Source of the DNA: Brachycybe producta | Taxonomy: Eukaryota; Arthropoda; Diplopoda; Playtdesmida; Andrognathidae | Direction: 5' to 3' | NCBI GenBank assembly: GCA_036925085.1 | Contig: JAUPFP010000009.1 | Coordinates: forward strand, 4,822,233 to 4,886,232 | DNA: 64,000 nt | Shown here: positions 23,449 to 35,000 of the stretch, one piece after another | How the letters are laid out: each line of letters opens with the position of its first letter | How positions within the stretch are numbered: position 1 is the stretch's first letter | Program-made: the position numbers and the translations under genes | The notes under the pieces: model-generated | The model's database searches: none | What the model was told of the DNA's origin: nothing | Seen by the model: only the letters and a program-made list of their open reading frames with translations

Positions 23449-26400
23449 TTATTCTCGCCACCAAATGTATGTCTGTATTGCATTTCCAGTAATGTTTGCA
23501 GAGAAAGTGCCAAACTTGGGGTCAGTGATCTTCAATACCACAGGCTGATTTTTACTATAGATAATATATAGAAAATTCGTTCATTTTAAAATAGTGACGC
23601 AACAGTTTCACACTGGTTACATGTTTTTTTCTTCTTCTAACAATTCAATTCATATTATCTGCCACGGGTTCTCAAAAGCTGTTTGAATCATTTTAGAGCC
23701 CGTGGTAGACATAACTTGAGCTCATCACTTGTTGCTTCGTGGGTTAAAATTAAATTAAAAATATTGTAAATATAAATATTTGAACTTAATTTAATCCTTT
23801 TATAAGTTAAAAGAAAATGATCAAAAACACTAGTTCGAGGCTAGAACTCTAGTCGACAACTGATAATAACCAGACATCTAGCCTCTAACCCCAACACTGA
23901 TTACAAAAACATAATTGCAGTTGTTCTAATCATAATATTGATTACTTTACAATTGGCACTTGGGCCACAGATTGAGAAACTTTTGCAGGAAAATCCGAAC
24001 CCTAGTCATATGTATTTTTTCTACGCCCACGAATTGACAAGTCAAAATTGACCGTTTAAAGTCCCAGCTTAAGATTTTTTTTGTGAGACTTTCGGTGTAA
24101 ACTTGAAGTGGTTTATTTACCTGTTGAGTACCACAAGAACAATCCCAGAATCTGGTCTAAGAAAGGCGATTTTCGTCAGCAATGAAGATTGCACTGTACC
24201 TTCTGGTAAATCTATAACACGAGATCCTTCGGGAATAAATTTACTTGAATGAAAAATAAGGATGTCAGGTTAGGAATTGTTGATGTCATTGTTGATGTAC
24301 TAATTACTTCTTACCTAAAGTGTCCAATTGTGTAATACATCGGTTGCTTATAAAATTCATCCGATGTATTGCTAACGATGATTGGTGAGTCTACGAAGTT
24401 CTTGGCCCAGTTCGGACCTCCTTCGATGTCGAGTGCCAAATTCCAGTCTATCCAACCCGTAACCCAGTGTTGCATATTCTGAGATTTTTAGATAAAAAAT
24501 TAATCATTAAGATGGTAAACACCTCTGAACTCTGATTAATCTGTCTTTCAAGTGCAAAATAAAGAAAAAAACTGATTGTGTTTTAGAAACTAGAAGGGTA
24601 ACTCAATCACTGAAGGGAATATTCATGCTGACATCGTTCAAAATAAACTTTTTATGGAGTTTGAAAATAACCCAATCTTAAGTAGGTGATATTTTTTAAT
24701 TTTTGTCTATAAAAAGTTTATTTTGAAAGATATCAAACATGAAAATACCCTTTAGTGATTAGGCTGCCCTTCTAGTTTCTAAAACACTTTTTCTAATTTC
24801 TCTTGATTTTACTCTTCTGAAAGACAGAATAATCAAGAGTTCGAAAATCAGCAGCTGTTCATAAACCATCTTAAAATAAGGTTATTTTTTATTGAAATCG
24901 CTTGATATAAAAATCGTTGAAAAGTAGAAAATTGCAACAACAAAAAAAAAGGTGAGGTGCATTTCACCTGAATGATGTAGTAAGCATAAATGTCTCCCCT
25001 TTGCCACGATCCCAAGACGACAAGTTTACCCGTAGAAAACACATTGATAATGCTAGCTTCTGTCATAAACAAATACTTGCTAGGATATGTCTTGTGTAAT
25101 TTGTCCAGAACTGCTGGACCGACAATTGGATCGTGGTACCAGTGAAGTGCAATACCATCCACGTACGTGTTCGCCATGACGTCACTCATAATCTATAAAC
25201 AATCAATCGACCAATTAGAGGAGTGAAGAATTCGTATAAAAAAATACTAAAAACTTATATGGCACGTGCAGGACATACTTAAAAACGCGTACAAAAGTTA
25301 GAATTTTACATGGAGGACTGGTGGTTTATGGCTAATCTTGCCACCTTTCCTCCTTTGTGGAGGACAGTCCTCCATTCGGAAGAACTGTCCTCCACAGGTG
25401 GCAAGCCTATTTATGGCCTTTTAAAACGTTTTGAGCCTATTTTAGCAGGGGTTTGCGCGCCGTAAACCCCTTCGAATGTTGTCTCCATCAGGGTCATGAA
25501 TATGTATCACGTGCCAACTCACAACTTATTTTTTCTGCAAAATTGTGGTATCGAAAATAACTACCTGTTGGGTGCAACATTTTGACTAAAGCTAACTTTG
25601 AAACGTTTTTCTGGGAAGTTTGGTATTTTTTTTGGCTTAATAATCTATAGAGAGAAACAGGTATAAAATTCGGGCAAACTCCCCTGAGTCAGTTTGCTCT
25701 GCTGCGTTATAGCGAGGTACCATTCTCAGAGAGGTAATGTTAAGCAAGGTATGACCACACTGACATTAAAATAGGAGGTACCTCGTTAACATAATACTCT
25801 ATACCGATTCGTCCTAGATCGTATATGAGCATTTTGGTGGCATTATGACTCGACGATTTCAGTAGAGGACCGAGATTTTGGTTTACGAAAGTTCGTAGCC
25901 AACTCGGAGTGAATCCCACACAGTTGAATGCGTAGCCAGGAACGAATCCAGCAATGGGTTCATTTGTTGGTGTCAGACCCCAAAATTGTATACCGTTCTT
26001 TTTGTATTCATCTAAGAATCTGAAACGAGTAAGAACATCTAATTATGTCTTTATGCACTTAGGAACTATATGGCTTATTACACGTAATGTTTTTATAAAA
26101 TATTCGTTTGACGTTTTTGAGTCGTTTGGTTAGTGATGACCAAAAATATCAGGTAACAAGTACAGTAAATAAAAAACTACGGTTTTCGGCCCGTCGAGGT
26201 CAGTCGAGAATCCTCCGTCAAAATTTGAGGCTGCAGTGTTAAAAAATTTCAGCTTTCTCTAGGTTTATGGGGGAAGTTGGTTAAACTAAGGAGAAATATT
26301 AGTCCACGGAAACGGACAACAGTCATGTCAACTTAAATAAACGCTTTTAAAAATCAGATTTTCGAATTTATAAAAAAAAAGTCTAAAAAGTAAGAAAAAA

Positions 26401-28642
26401 CAAGATCTAATCCCCTCTTGTGTTGTTGTTGGTCTAGTGATCAGTGTCTTAGACAGGCAATTAGAAATCCGGACATACAGAAGTTGGCTCCGCCCTTGTT
26501 ATGACGACCGGCAACTTGTAATTGGTTGGTTATGTAGTCTGACGTCACATGCTCAGCCCTTTTCAACGTCAAACCCACACAACAAACCAATTAGAAGTTG
26601 CTGGTCGTCATAAAAAAGGGCGGAGCCAACTTCTGTATATCCCGATTTCTAATTGCCTGTGTGTCTTAGGACTCTCAGCCGATGGTAATGTTGGTCATGG
26701 GTTCAATCTCCGTGCAGTGTGAATTAATTTTCAAATACTTCAGAAGGTGGTGGACATTCAAACAAATTATGAAGTTAAATAAATAATAAATATAAATATA
26801 AAAGCGAGTTATAATAAAAATTGTGGTTAAAAGATCTTTACTTGATATGGTATTTTGCATATGTTTGATAATAGGGTCCTCCAACTGGCATTTTGAGCCA
26901 TCCGAATCCATTTAGTTTGTTGTTGATTTTCATCCATGCTGGCGGACTCCATACCGTTGCTACCAATTTGATCTCATGTGGGCTGATTTCTTGAGCTTGT
27001 TTTATGAAATGTATCTGCCAAATGAAAATACCATTATAAGCTGTGATAACATTGCCAATATTTACAGCAATATATTCACTGCAATATTGTGGGTGATATT
27101 GGTGGTTTTAAAGTGTAAACGTCCCTCGAAACTAGGAAGTGTTTACCTACTTTATAATCAAAATCTTCCATTTTTAAAGTAAAATTGTTCAATTCCATAT
27201 CTTCGATGGATTCATCGTCATAACTATAAGCCCACGTCGAGAAGTCGGAACCTCCAATTGGAACTCGACCGAGATTGTATTCCAATCCTGTAGTTTATTT
27301 TAAAATATAAAATGTCTGCATTTTATTATATATTTTTTACCAATCCTGATGGTAATCGTAAAAAAAGAAATCTAAATTTACCATTTTCTGAAAAATAAGA
27401 TTCCATTAGTTTCTTTTGTGCATTTGGACTTAGTCTTTTTATGTTGATTCCGGCCGAATCCGTAAAACTTCCACCGAAACCAAAAATTTGCTGCTTGAGT
27501 TTCGTAGTGTCGATGCATATCTCGACTTCTCCGTGAACTAACGTTTTTGGCGGACATTCTTCACTTCTGTTTTCATTTATGTGGTTCGTTCTTATTGATT
27601 CGATTGTCTCCACATTCAAGACTTCTTTGTAGAATCTGTGTTCATCTCTTGATGTGGTGTACACTAAAACTTTACCAGGTGCCATTGTTTTCGATGGTTT
27701 CTCCATTGTATCGCAGTAGGTTGCGTTACAGACACATACGAAACTGTCAGCTTCCGTGTGTTTTCGAACACATGTGTCTGTTTGGATTTCTGTAAATTTG
27801 TTTTAGATTAATTGCTATTGGAATTTCAGTTTCTGTGTTTAAGTTGTAAATATTCATTTATTTGAGACATTTTAAATGAGTTCAATGACATCTTCAGTAA
27901 TACCTAGTACACACCTAATAATTTAAATGCATTTAAATAATAAACATGTTCTACAGAGCCCTCTGTGAAGGGCAAACAAACAATATATCGAGTTCAATTT
28001 ATTCAGTAAATTAATCTGAAAATATTTTTTTAGACTTGCATTTACTTCTTAGAACAAGTTTATACTTGCATTTACTTCTTAGAACAAGTTTATACTTGCA
28101 TTTACTTGTAAGAAAAAAATTCAGATTTGCATTTACTTGTAAGAAAAAAATTCAGATTTGCATTTACTTGTAAGAAAAAAAATTCAGATTTGCATTTACT
28201 TGTAAGAAAAAAAATTCAGATTTGCATTTACTTGTAAGAAAAAAAATTCAGATTTGCATTTACTTGTAAGAAAAAAATTCAGATTTGCATTTACTTGCAA
28301 GAAAAAAATTCAGATTTGCATTTACTTGCAAGAAAAAAATTCAGATTTGCATTTACTTGCAAGAAAAAAATTCAGATTTGCATTTACTTGCAAGAAAAAG
28401 TTTAGACTTGCATAAAGCAAATAGCTAACTTTTTTGCAGCACTTTTGTTTTTGTTTTTTTTAAAAAGTAGAATAGAATGTTAGCATGTTAACGTTGCTGT
28501 TACCTTTGGAAGAAGTCTTTTGAAATTGGACATCGTAGATAACTAAGATGGACAACGCAAGTAAAATAAGGCTGCAAAATATAAAAATATATTTTGGTAT
28601 ATTATCCGATTTTGATTCTTCTGTGTCATTTTCTGCAGTCAT
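23449..28642 (-). CDS. Glucosylceramidase-like enzyme, gene 2 (GBA family, GH30), 9 exons, 570 aa
   Basis: Second tandem GBA-type beta-glucosidase. Exons: 28504-28642, 27382-27789, 27151-27287, 26842-27014, 25782-26019, 24968-25192, 24315-24478, 24121-24243, 23449-23554; joins keep frame for 570 codons. Unlike its neighbours it begins with about 17 polar residues ([17 protein letters not shown]), then one hydrophobic helix of about 20 residues, which looks like an uncleaved signal anchor (type II) rather than a classic signal peptide. Conserved marks are [39 protein letters not shown] (acid/base Glu about 306), LFMTEAS (nucleophile Glu about 410), [18 protein letters not shown] and QTYIWW. 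The 408-bp second exon equals two exons in genes 1 and 3, so an intron is missing here. The first intron holds a truncated MITE and a 31-bp minisatellite. Catalytic competence is likely; exact localisation is inferred. Confidence 0.93.
24505..24875. mobile_element. MITE D, compact copy (intron 6 of gene 2)
   Basis: AAGATGGTAAACACCTCTGA left end and inverted right end CAGCAGCTGTTCATAAACCATCTT. Inside are opposed TTTTAGAAACTAGAAGGGTA / CCCTTCTAGTTTCTAAAACA and a single TTCAAAATAAACTTTTTATG unit. Confidence 0.7.
25332..25409. mobile_element. GGCTTGCCACC MITE, 78-bp deletion form
   Basis: CTTGCCACCTTTCCTCC start and GGTGGCAAG end, in intron 5 of gene 2. Confidence 0.6.
26453..26660. mobile_element. 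ACAGGC-family MITE with exact 9-bp target duplication (intron 4 of gene 2)
   Basis: ACAGGCAATTAG...CTAATTGCCTGT flanked by GTGTCTTAG at 26444-26452 and 26661-26669. The 9-bp duplication points to Mutator-like (MULE) transposition. Confidence 0.88.
27899..28025. mobile_element. Harbinger-like MITE A, 5' half only
   Basis: TACCTAGTACACACCTAATA through CAGTAAATTAATCTGAAAAT; it then breaks off into the minisatellite of gene 2 intron 1. Confidence 0.75.
28028..28415. repeat. Minisatellite, about 31-bp unit, about 12 copies (intron 1 of gene 2)
   Basis: Unit GATTTGCATTTACTTGTAAG plus AAAAAAATTCA. The first two or three units carry a CTTAGAACAAGTTTATA variant, and later ones change TTGTAAG to TTGCAAG. 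Confidence 0.92.
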
Positions 28643-29180
28643 TTAGACACGAAAGTTGAGTTTTCGCTTTTAGCTATCTTTTCTTCGAGACCTGCCACGC
28701 AGAGGATAAAATGAATGTTTATATTTATGCGACACTGTCACTCTGTTGGTATAATAACCATGTGACTTTTTGATGATGTCACTTTTATTAAATGTCATGT
28801 ATCAAGTGAAGCATTTGTTTGATCTATTTTGTTACACCACCCACTTTTATTTTGCTCAACACAACACCTGACCATATACAGTATATTGTATATCTGTATT
28901 ATATTAATGTTGTAGACAAACTGCTAGATGGCGATTGATATTTTGTTTATTTAAATATCAATTCACTGTGAATAAAAAAGGGTAACTTTATTTTGCAATA
29001 ATGATTTCTTTTAAAATGAACATTTTATTTAAATATTCCCTACCTCGCTTAACGTTACTGGTGAGATTTCGAGAATGATACCTCGCTATAACGTTGTTGA
29101 CCAAAATGTTTAGCTTTGCACAAAAGCACTGTTAATTTTGCAATGACTCCAATGATGCCTTGCACACCTTTTCTGCAAAT
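28643..29180. other. Region 5' of gene 2, no gene seen
   Basis: Probable promoter side of gene 2; no confident core promoter chosen. 29035-29100 has a TACCTCGCTTAACGTTACTG segment with inverted relatives at 25695-25760 and 39570. Confidence 0.45.
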
Positions 29181-29187
29181 TTGTTGA

Positions 29188-29328
29188 CAGGTGTCTGTGC
29201 CCAGCACTAGAATTTTGTTTGCCCCCCGCCCTTTTATGACATCAGACCAAGTAACATACCAATTAGAAATTGATGCCGCCCATAAAAGGGCTGGGCAAAC
29301 GAAATTCTAGTGCTGGACAGCAATTATT
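29188..29328. mobile_element. Divergent ACAGGC-type fold-back element
   Basis: CCCAGCACTAGAATTTTGTT / AAATTCTAGTGCTGGACAG ends, with GCCCTTTTATGACATCAGAC inside, resembling the core of the ACAGGC family. Confidence 0.55.
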
Positions 29329-29329
29329 C

Positions 29330-29931
29330 TACTCCCCACAAACCCAGAGGATATAAGGGCATTCTTCACACCTCTAGTGCTGGACAGAGCTGAATGTCAT
29401 TTGTTGATAGAGAAACATAAGTGTTTGCTCTTGGAGCAACATATATTTAGGTGTTTGCTCTTGAAACACCCGCTTGTAACGTAAGCATAGCAACATTTTA
29501 ATCGTTTCGCAGTGTTTAGGAATCTGCAACATGACCTTGACAAAAAAATTGCATTAAGGGACGGTTCACACTATGAGATTCAAACACGGTCCAATGATGA
29601 TCCGTTCAAATGTTTCAATTGAAAATCATGGTCTTGAGTGTGGTGTCGCCAGTGTGAACGCCGACTTTCTAAATACATTGGATTTCAATTGGAAATCTAT
29701 ACTTCGATATTTGACCACTAATGACCGGACCTTGAGTTTACTGTATAGTGTCAATCGACTCTAACCTGGGTGCACACAGTCAGCTGTGCAGTTGTCCAAC
29801 TAGGTGTCAAAAATGAGAACTGAAGAGTTAAATGGGGGTGCACACACTTGGCCGACTGCTCACTCCCCCTCCCCCCCATTGAGCTCTCAGTGGTTCTTAT
29901 GTATTTGTCCGATTGGTTGCTGGTTGCCCTA
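29330..29931. other. Non-coding stretch with weak inverted repeats
   Basis: 29555-29755 looks like an old element (GTTCACACTATGAGATTC versus GTATAGTGTCAATC). 29765-29930 has GGTGCACACA motifs. No gene. Confidence 0.4.
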
Positions 29932-30132
29932 ACAGGCAATTAGAAATCGGGACGAACACAAGTTGGCTCCGCCCTTTTTATGACGAACGACAACTTCTAA
30001 ATTGTCAGGTAATGTAGTTTGATGTCACATGCTCCGCCCTTTTCAACGTCGAACCACACAACAAACCAAGTTGCCGGTCATTATAAAAAGGGCGGAGCCA
30101 ACTTGTGTTCGTCCCGATTTCTAAATGCCTGT
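29932..30132. mobile_element. ACAGGC-family MITE with exact 9-bp target duplication
   Basis: Flanked by GTTGCCCTA at 29923-29931 and 30133-30141. The right end is ATGCCTGT rather than TTGCCTGT. Confidence 0.87.
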
Positions 30133-30647
30133 GTTGCCCTATGAGGCAATCTAGCATTTTCCTGATGGGCAGCTTAGGGAGCTTTGACGTGTGCACTAAC
30201 CTGTACTTTGATTGGTTGAGTCAAACAGTGCACATGCGCAGTAGTAGCAGCTGCGATTTTGCATTGCTTCCGTATAACTACATGGTGTGAATTAGGCACA
30301 CACTTGCTTACTTATGATTACCTTCTTAAAGTATATGCCATGATCCTTTCCAAGATGAATATGGGCTGCTGATATAAATTTAAAAAATTGTTTTTACTTT
30401 GCTGTTATGTTGTATGTGTCTGTTTTTCATTAAATAATACACTTAATTAATTATCTGGTTTCATCATCAACTGTTGTGCTTAACTTTGAAGTTTTTAACG
30501 CAATCAACAGTTTTTTTGTTTACTGATAAAAAGCAAAGATAAATTGTTTCATTATATTAATTAATTGAAAATGATTCATTTGAGAGAAGGAACTGTTTAA
30601 CGAATTTCAACTGCAAACATATAATTAATACTTCGAGTGTTTATAAT

Positions 30648-30824
30648 ACAGGCATCTGTAGACAGCTTCAGAATTTCTTTGGCTGCGTCCTTTTATGAGC
30701 GTCCTCAACTGGGTCTGATGTCACATGCCCGCCCTTTTTTATTTCTAATTGGTTGATATTTGGACTGACGCTCATAGAAGGGCGGAGCCAAAAAAAAATT
30801 CTGAAGCTGTCTACAGATGCCTGT
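30648..30824. mobile_element. ACAGGC-family variant MITE
   Basis: Ends ACAGGCATCTGTAGACAGCT and its inverse; core GGGCGGAGCC. Flanks GTTTATAAT / GTTTATATT (9 bp, one mismatch). Confidence 0.75.
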
Positions 30825-31051
30825 GTTTATATTTAGTAAAGTATATAAATAAACATGGTTGATGGTCATTTAAATCACGTGATTTTTATTCAGTGTTTTT
30901 AAGCTTTTTTGATGTTGTTTTCAACAATTTTGTCTTTAATATAAATTAAAATTCTAAATGTTTTTTTGTTTGTTAACAATTTCGCATAGATTTCTTTTCC
31001 ATTTTAATTTCTCATATTATAATTATTATATTTATTCCCCTCACACTCTTA

Positions 31052-31348
31052 TACCTAGTACACACCTGATAATTTAAATTAATTTAAGTAATAAACGTGT
31101 TCTACAGAGCCCTGTGAAGGACAAAGAAACAATATATCGAATTCAATTTATTCAGTTAATAATCTGAAAATATTGAGTTAATACTTAAATATAATTTATA
31201 TAAGCTATTGACAAAATACTGATTTAATATTTCAATTTAAAATAATAAAGTCAATTTTTATTTGGTGTTCATGTCCTTAACTGGCTTCCGTATAATTCAC
31301 CTAAACGCATTTAGTTTGAATTCATTTAAATCATGTGTGTACAAGGTA
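31052..31348. mobile_element. Harbinger-like MITE A with TTA target duplication
   Basis: TACCTAGTACACACCTGA start, GTGTACAAGGTA end, TTA at 31049-31051 and 31349-31351. Confidence 0.85.
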
Positions 31349-31351
31349 TTA

Positions 31352-32020
31352 GTTGTTATAGCTTTTCTTGAAATTCTTCAAAATTCGGAAAATCAGCCAA
31401 GAATGTGAGGCCATGAAAATAATTTTAGAAAGAATTTTAAAATCTGGTTAATTTTTAGTAAGAAAAAAAAGTTGAGATTGGTTCAACTTTTTCTTTGAAC
31501 AGAATCTTTTTTTTTTAATATTCTGACCAATTACAGCAGTTCAAACTACTAAATAAAATCAACCCCTCACTTTTTAATAAGGAGAGTGGTCAAAGGTCAT
31601 TTCTATGTTGAATTGTGGGTGGCGTGACCAGTTTTTAAAAACAAATGACAGTTACCCCCTTTTTTTTCCAATATTCGTTTTCTTATGGAAATGTGTGGCC
31701 ACAATGGTCAAAGACAGATAAGAATATTATTTTTCAATTATCTTCGTGGAAATTTCTGAAAAAAAAAAATTTCTGTATGTGTGTTCCCTGTTTAAGATTG
31801 ACCCATACTAGACCGGCTTGAACAGAACACGCCAGACTCCTATTGAACATAATAGGAAAGCAGACGCGCCATCCAGACGGTCGAAAACAAAATAATTATC
31901 TATTCAGCCACCTTAATTATTTTCAACAAAGCTAGAAATGCGTCTATTTTATATTATGTGAAAGTTAGGAGAGAGAAAAAAAAATCATAATACAATTATA
32001 AGTATTGTTTATTTATTATT
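31352..32020. other. Non-coding stretch 3' of gene 3
   Basis: No gene or clear element recognised. Confidence 0.45.
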
Positions 32021-35000
32021 TTATTCCATCTTCCAAATGTAAGTTTGTAAAGAATTGCCAGGAATAGTTGTTTGTAAAGTTCGGCGATTTCCATCATCGA
32101 TCTGAACTTGAACATCAGCTTCATTACTGCAAATAGAATACTTGAAATTTAATCATTTTTAATACATTGGTGCAAATATAAAATTCATCATAAAAAGATG
32201 CCAAAAAAATTATGTTTTTTTGCATTGAAAGCGACTGGTTAGAGACTACAGGCAGTTAGAAATAGGTCAAAACATCAGTTGGCTCCGCCCTTTTTATGAC
32301 GACTGGCAACTTCTAATTGGCTAGTTATGTAGTCTGACGTTGAAAAGGGGCGAAGCATGTGACGTCAGACTTCATAACCAGCCAATTAGAAGTTCCCAGT
32401 CGTCATAACAAGGGCGGAGCCAACTGAAGTTTTGACCTATTTCTTTCTAACTGCCTGTTTAGAGACTAGAGTTGTCCTACAGTTAAAGTACAGCTGACCT
32501 ATGGTTGCAAATTATCTCTAGCCTCTAACCAGTCTTGTTTGAATGAATACAGCATAATTCTTTTTACCTTAATCCTAAGTATCTATTTTTGTTATTAGCA
32601 TTTTTTTAATATGTTGATCTTGAAATTAAAGTTTGTTAGAAACTGGAAGAGTAAAGAAACAGCATAAAAGCAATCCCATGATAACACGGTCTTTTGTCCA
32701 AATATCTTTGAAAACGCATACATTGAAGTACGTTTATTTGAAGAGTTGAGTTCACCAATATTATTATTGCAACGTATTTTCAATTCAGTTTTGACAATAA
32801 AATGAAATAAAAAGGGATGTTAATTATTGACTCATTTTCTGTTTACAGATATATCAGTTGTTTGTCAAAAATCCCCTTTGGAACTTTTTGTTTTCGTTTG
32901 AATCATTTCTCCAATATTGTCATGTCTGACTTGTTTCTACCAATAGTAAGTCAGAACTTTTTATTTGTGCTTTTCTTTTAATGAAACTAAAAGTACTTCT
33001 TGAATTTGAAAAACGTGTGCAATTTGTTAAAATTGCATCTTTGATAATTGTGCACAAATAATCTTCTATATTTTTTTTCCCCTGAAATTCCAATACCTAT
33101 CAATATACATGCATACAATTCATAAAATATAGCAGTTGTACTGAGTGATAATTAATATTCATAACTACACTGATGTTTTACCTGTTAAGTATGACGAGCA
33201 CCAGGGTAGAATTAGGAGTTAGAAAAGCCACCGTTGAAATACTGAAATAAGAGGCAAATATCCGATTAATATTTAGAAAATTGATATGGAAACGAGTGCT
33301 GCCATATAGCTGATCTCCATTAGAATGCTTATATTTTTTGATAAAATTCGGCAGAAGTCAAACTTTTTTTGGGGCAGCATTGCGCTGGACCGATCTGCGG
33401 CTTCAAGTTCCGAGCATTTGCAAAAAGAAAATAACACATTATAATAAAGAAAGCACTGTAATTTCATTTATTAGGACACTGAATTAAATTCCAATTTTCA
33501 AGTTACAATAATTGAAAAATTATCGTGAATTAAAAGAAATCCTGTTTAGTTTCTCGGGTCCCGACGAGGCACGTCGGCCATTGCATAAAAATAAAGTTAT
33601 GGAGAGAACATGATCTCAATTGCAACTGACCCAGAGGACAGTCCCAAGTATAATCTTGCAATATTATTAAATAATGTTAAGCTTTTTTTCGGCTAAGCTG
33701 AAATTATGTTCGGTATAGCCAATAAATTAGCCATAAGGCCTAAGTATAGCCATAAAATTATTCGGCTGATTTTTGGCTGCACGACAAAAATATGCTGAGT
33801 GGTCTAAATGCCTTGAAGACAGAACTGTTACCCTCACTTAAATGGCAGCACTGAAGAGTGCAATTTCACCTTTTTGACTGGATTTGTGGTTGTTGATGTG
33901 GACCTTCAGTGTAAGTGTATCTTGAGTTTATTACGACAGATCCAGGAGGTACAAATTTACTGAAACAGTTAAAATATTTAAAAAGTTTACACTTACATAG
34001 ATTTATTATTTTCCAAACGTTTTAGCAAATTCTTAAGATCTTTTACTATATGGAAACATGTGACATGACTTTTTATTTTTTTTTTAGTTTAATTAGTTAA
34101 CTCTGGAAGTAGCTCAGAGGCCTATAACATAGGGTCAATTTGAGTCCAAAAGCAGCATAAGTAATGCTTTGTCAAAATAACCTGTTAGATGTTCAATAAA
34201 AAAATCCCAATGCACTTTGCACTTAAGCTATTTTTTTCCCGGACAATGGCAGCCACGAGCCCTACATCAGAGGGACAATTTAACCTAAAAGCAGCATAAG
34301 AAATGCTTTGTCAAAATAACCTGTTAGATGTTCAATAAAAAAATCCCAATGCACTTTGCACTTAAGCTATTTTTTTCGGACAATGGCAGCCAAGAGCCCT
34401 ACATCAGAGGGACAATTTAACCCAAAAGCAGCATAAGAAATGCTTTGTCAAAATAACCTGTTAGATGTTCAATAAAAAAATCCCAATGCACTTTGCACTT
34501 AAGCTATTTTTTTTTCGGACAATGGCAGCCAAGAGCCCTACATCAGAGGGACAATTTAACCCAAAAGCAGCATGTTTACTGTAAAATTTCCTCAACACTT
34601 CAGCTATCACTTCCGAACAATAGTTTATTATACAAGCTCGTAATAATGTTAAACTGTTAAGCGACTATGTGTAACATGCTTTTGCTACCTGAAATGTCCC
34701 ATAATATAATACATTGGTTGCTTGTAGAATTCGTCATTAGTTTCATTGACAATAACAGGAGCATCAACGAAGTTATTAGCCCAGTTTGGACCTCCCTGAA
34801 GATCCAAAACTAGATTCCAATCTATCCAACCAGAGTCCCAGTGTTGTAAATTCTAACAATTTTCATAAAAAAAAACAGATATTGATTCATATTTAGATCT
34901 TTTCTAAATAGAATGTTTTTTTTTGTCTGAACCTGTATCATGTAATAAGCATAAAAGTCTGCTCTTGACCACGAACCGAGAATAACAGATGGACCAGGGG

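Noticed and set aside
28028-28415. CRISPR-like array
   Set aside because: The 31-bp units are contiguous with no unique spacers and sit in an intron; it is a minisatellite.
29573-29764. 63-aa plus-strand frame
   Set aside because: Falls in a weak inverted-repeat element; composition gives no support.
33273-33467. 64-aa minus-strand frame inside gene 3
   Set aside because: Lies in the extra intron and does not match the GBA alignment on either side.
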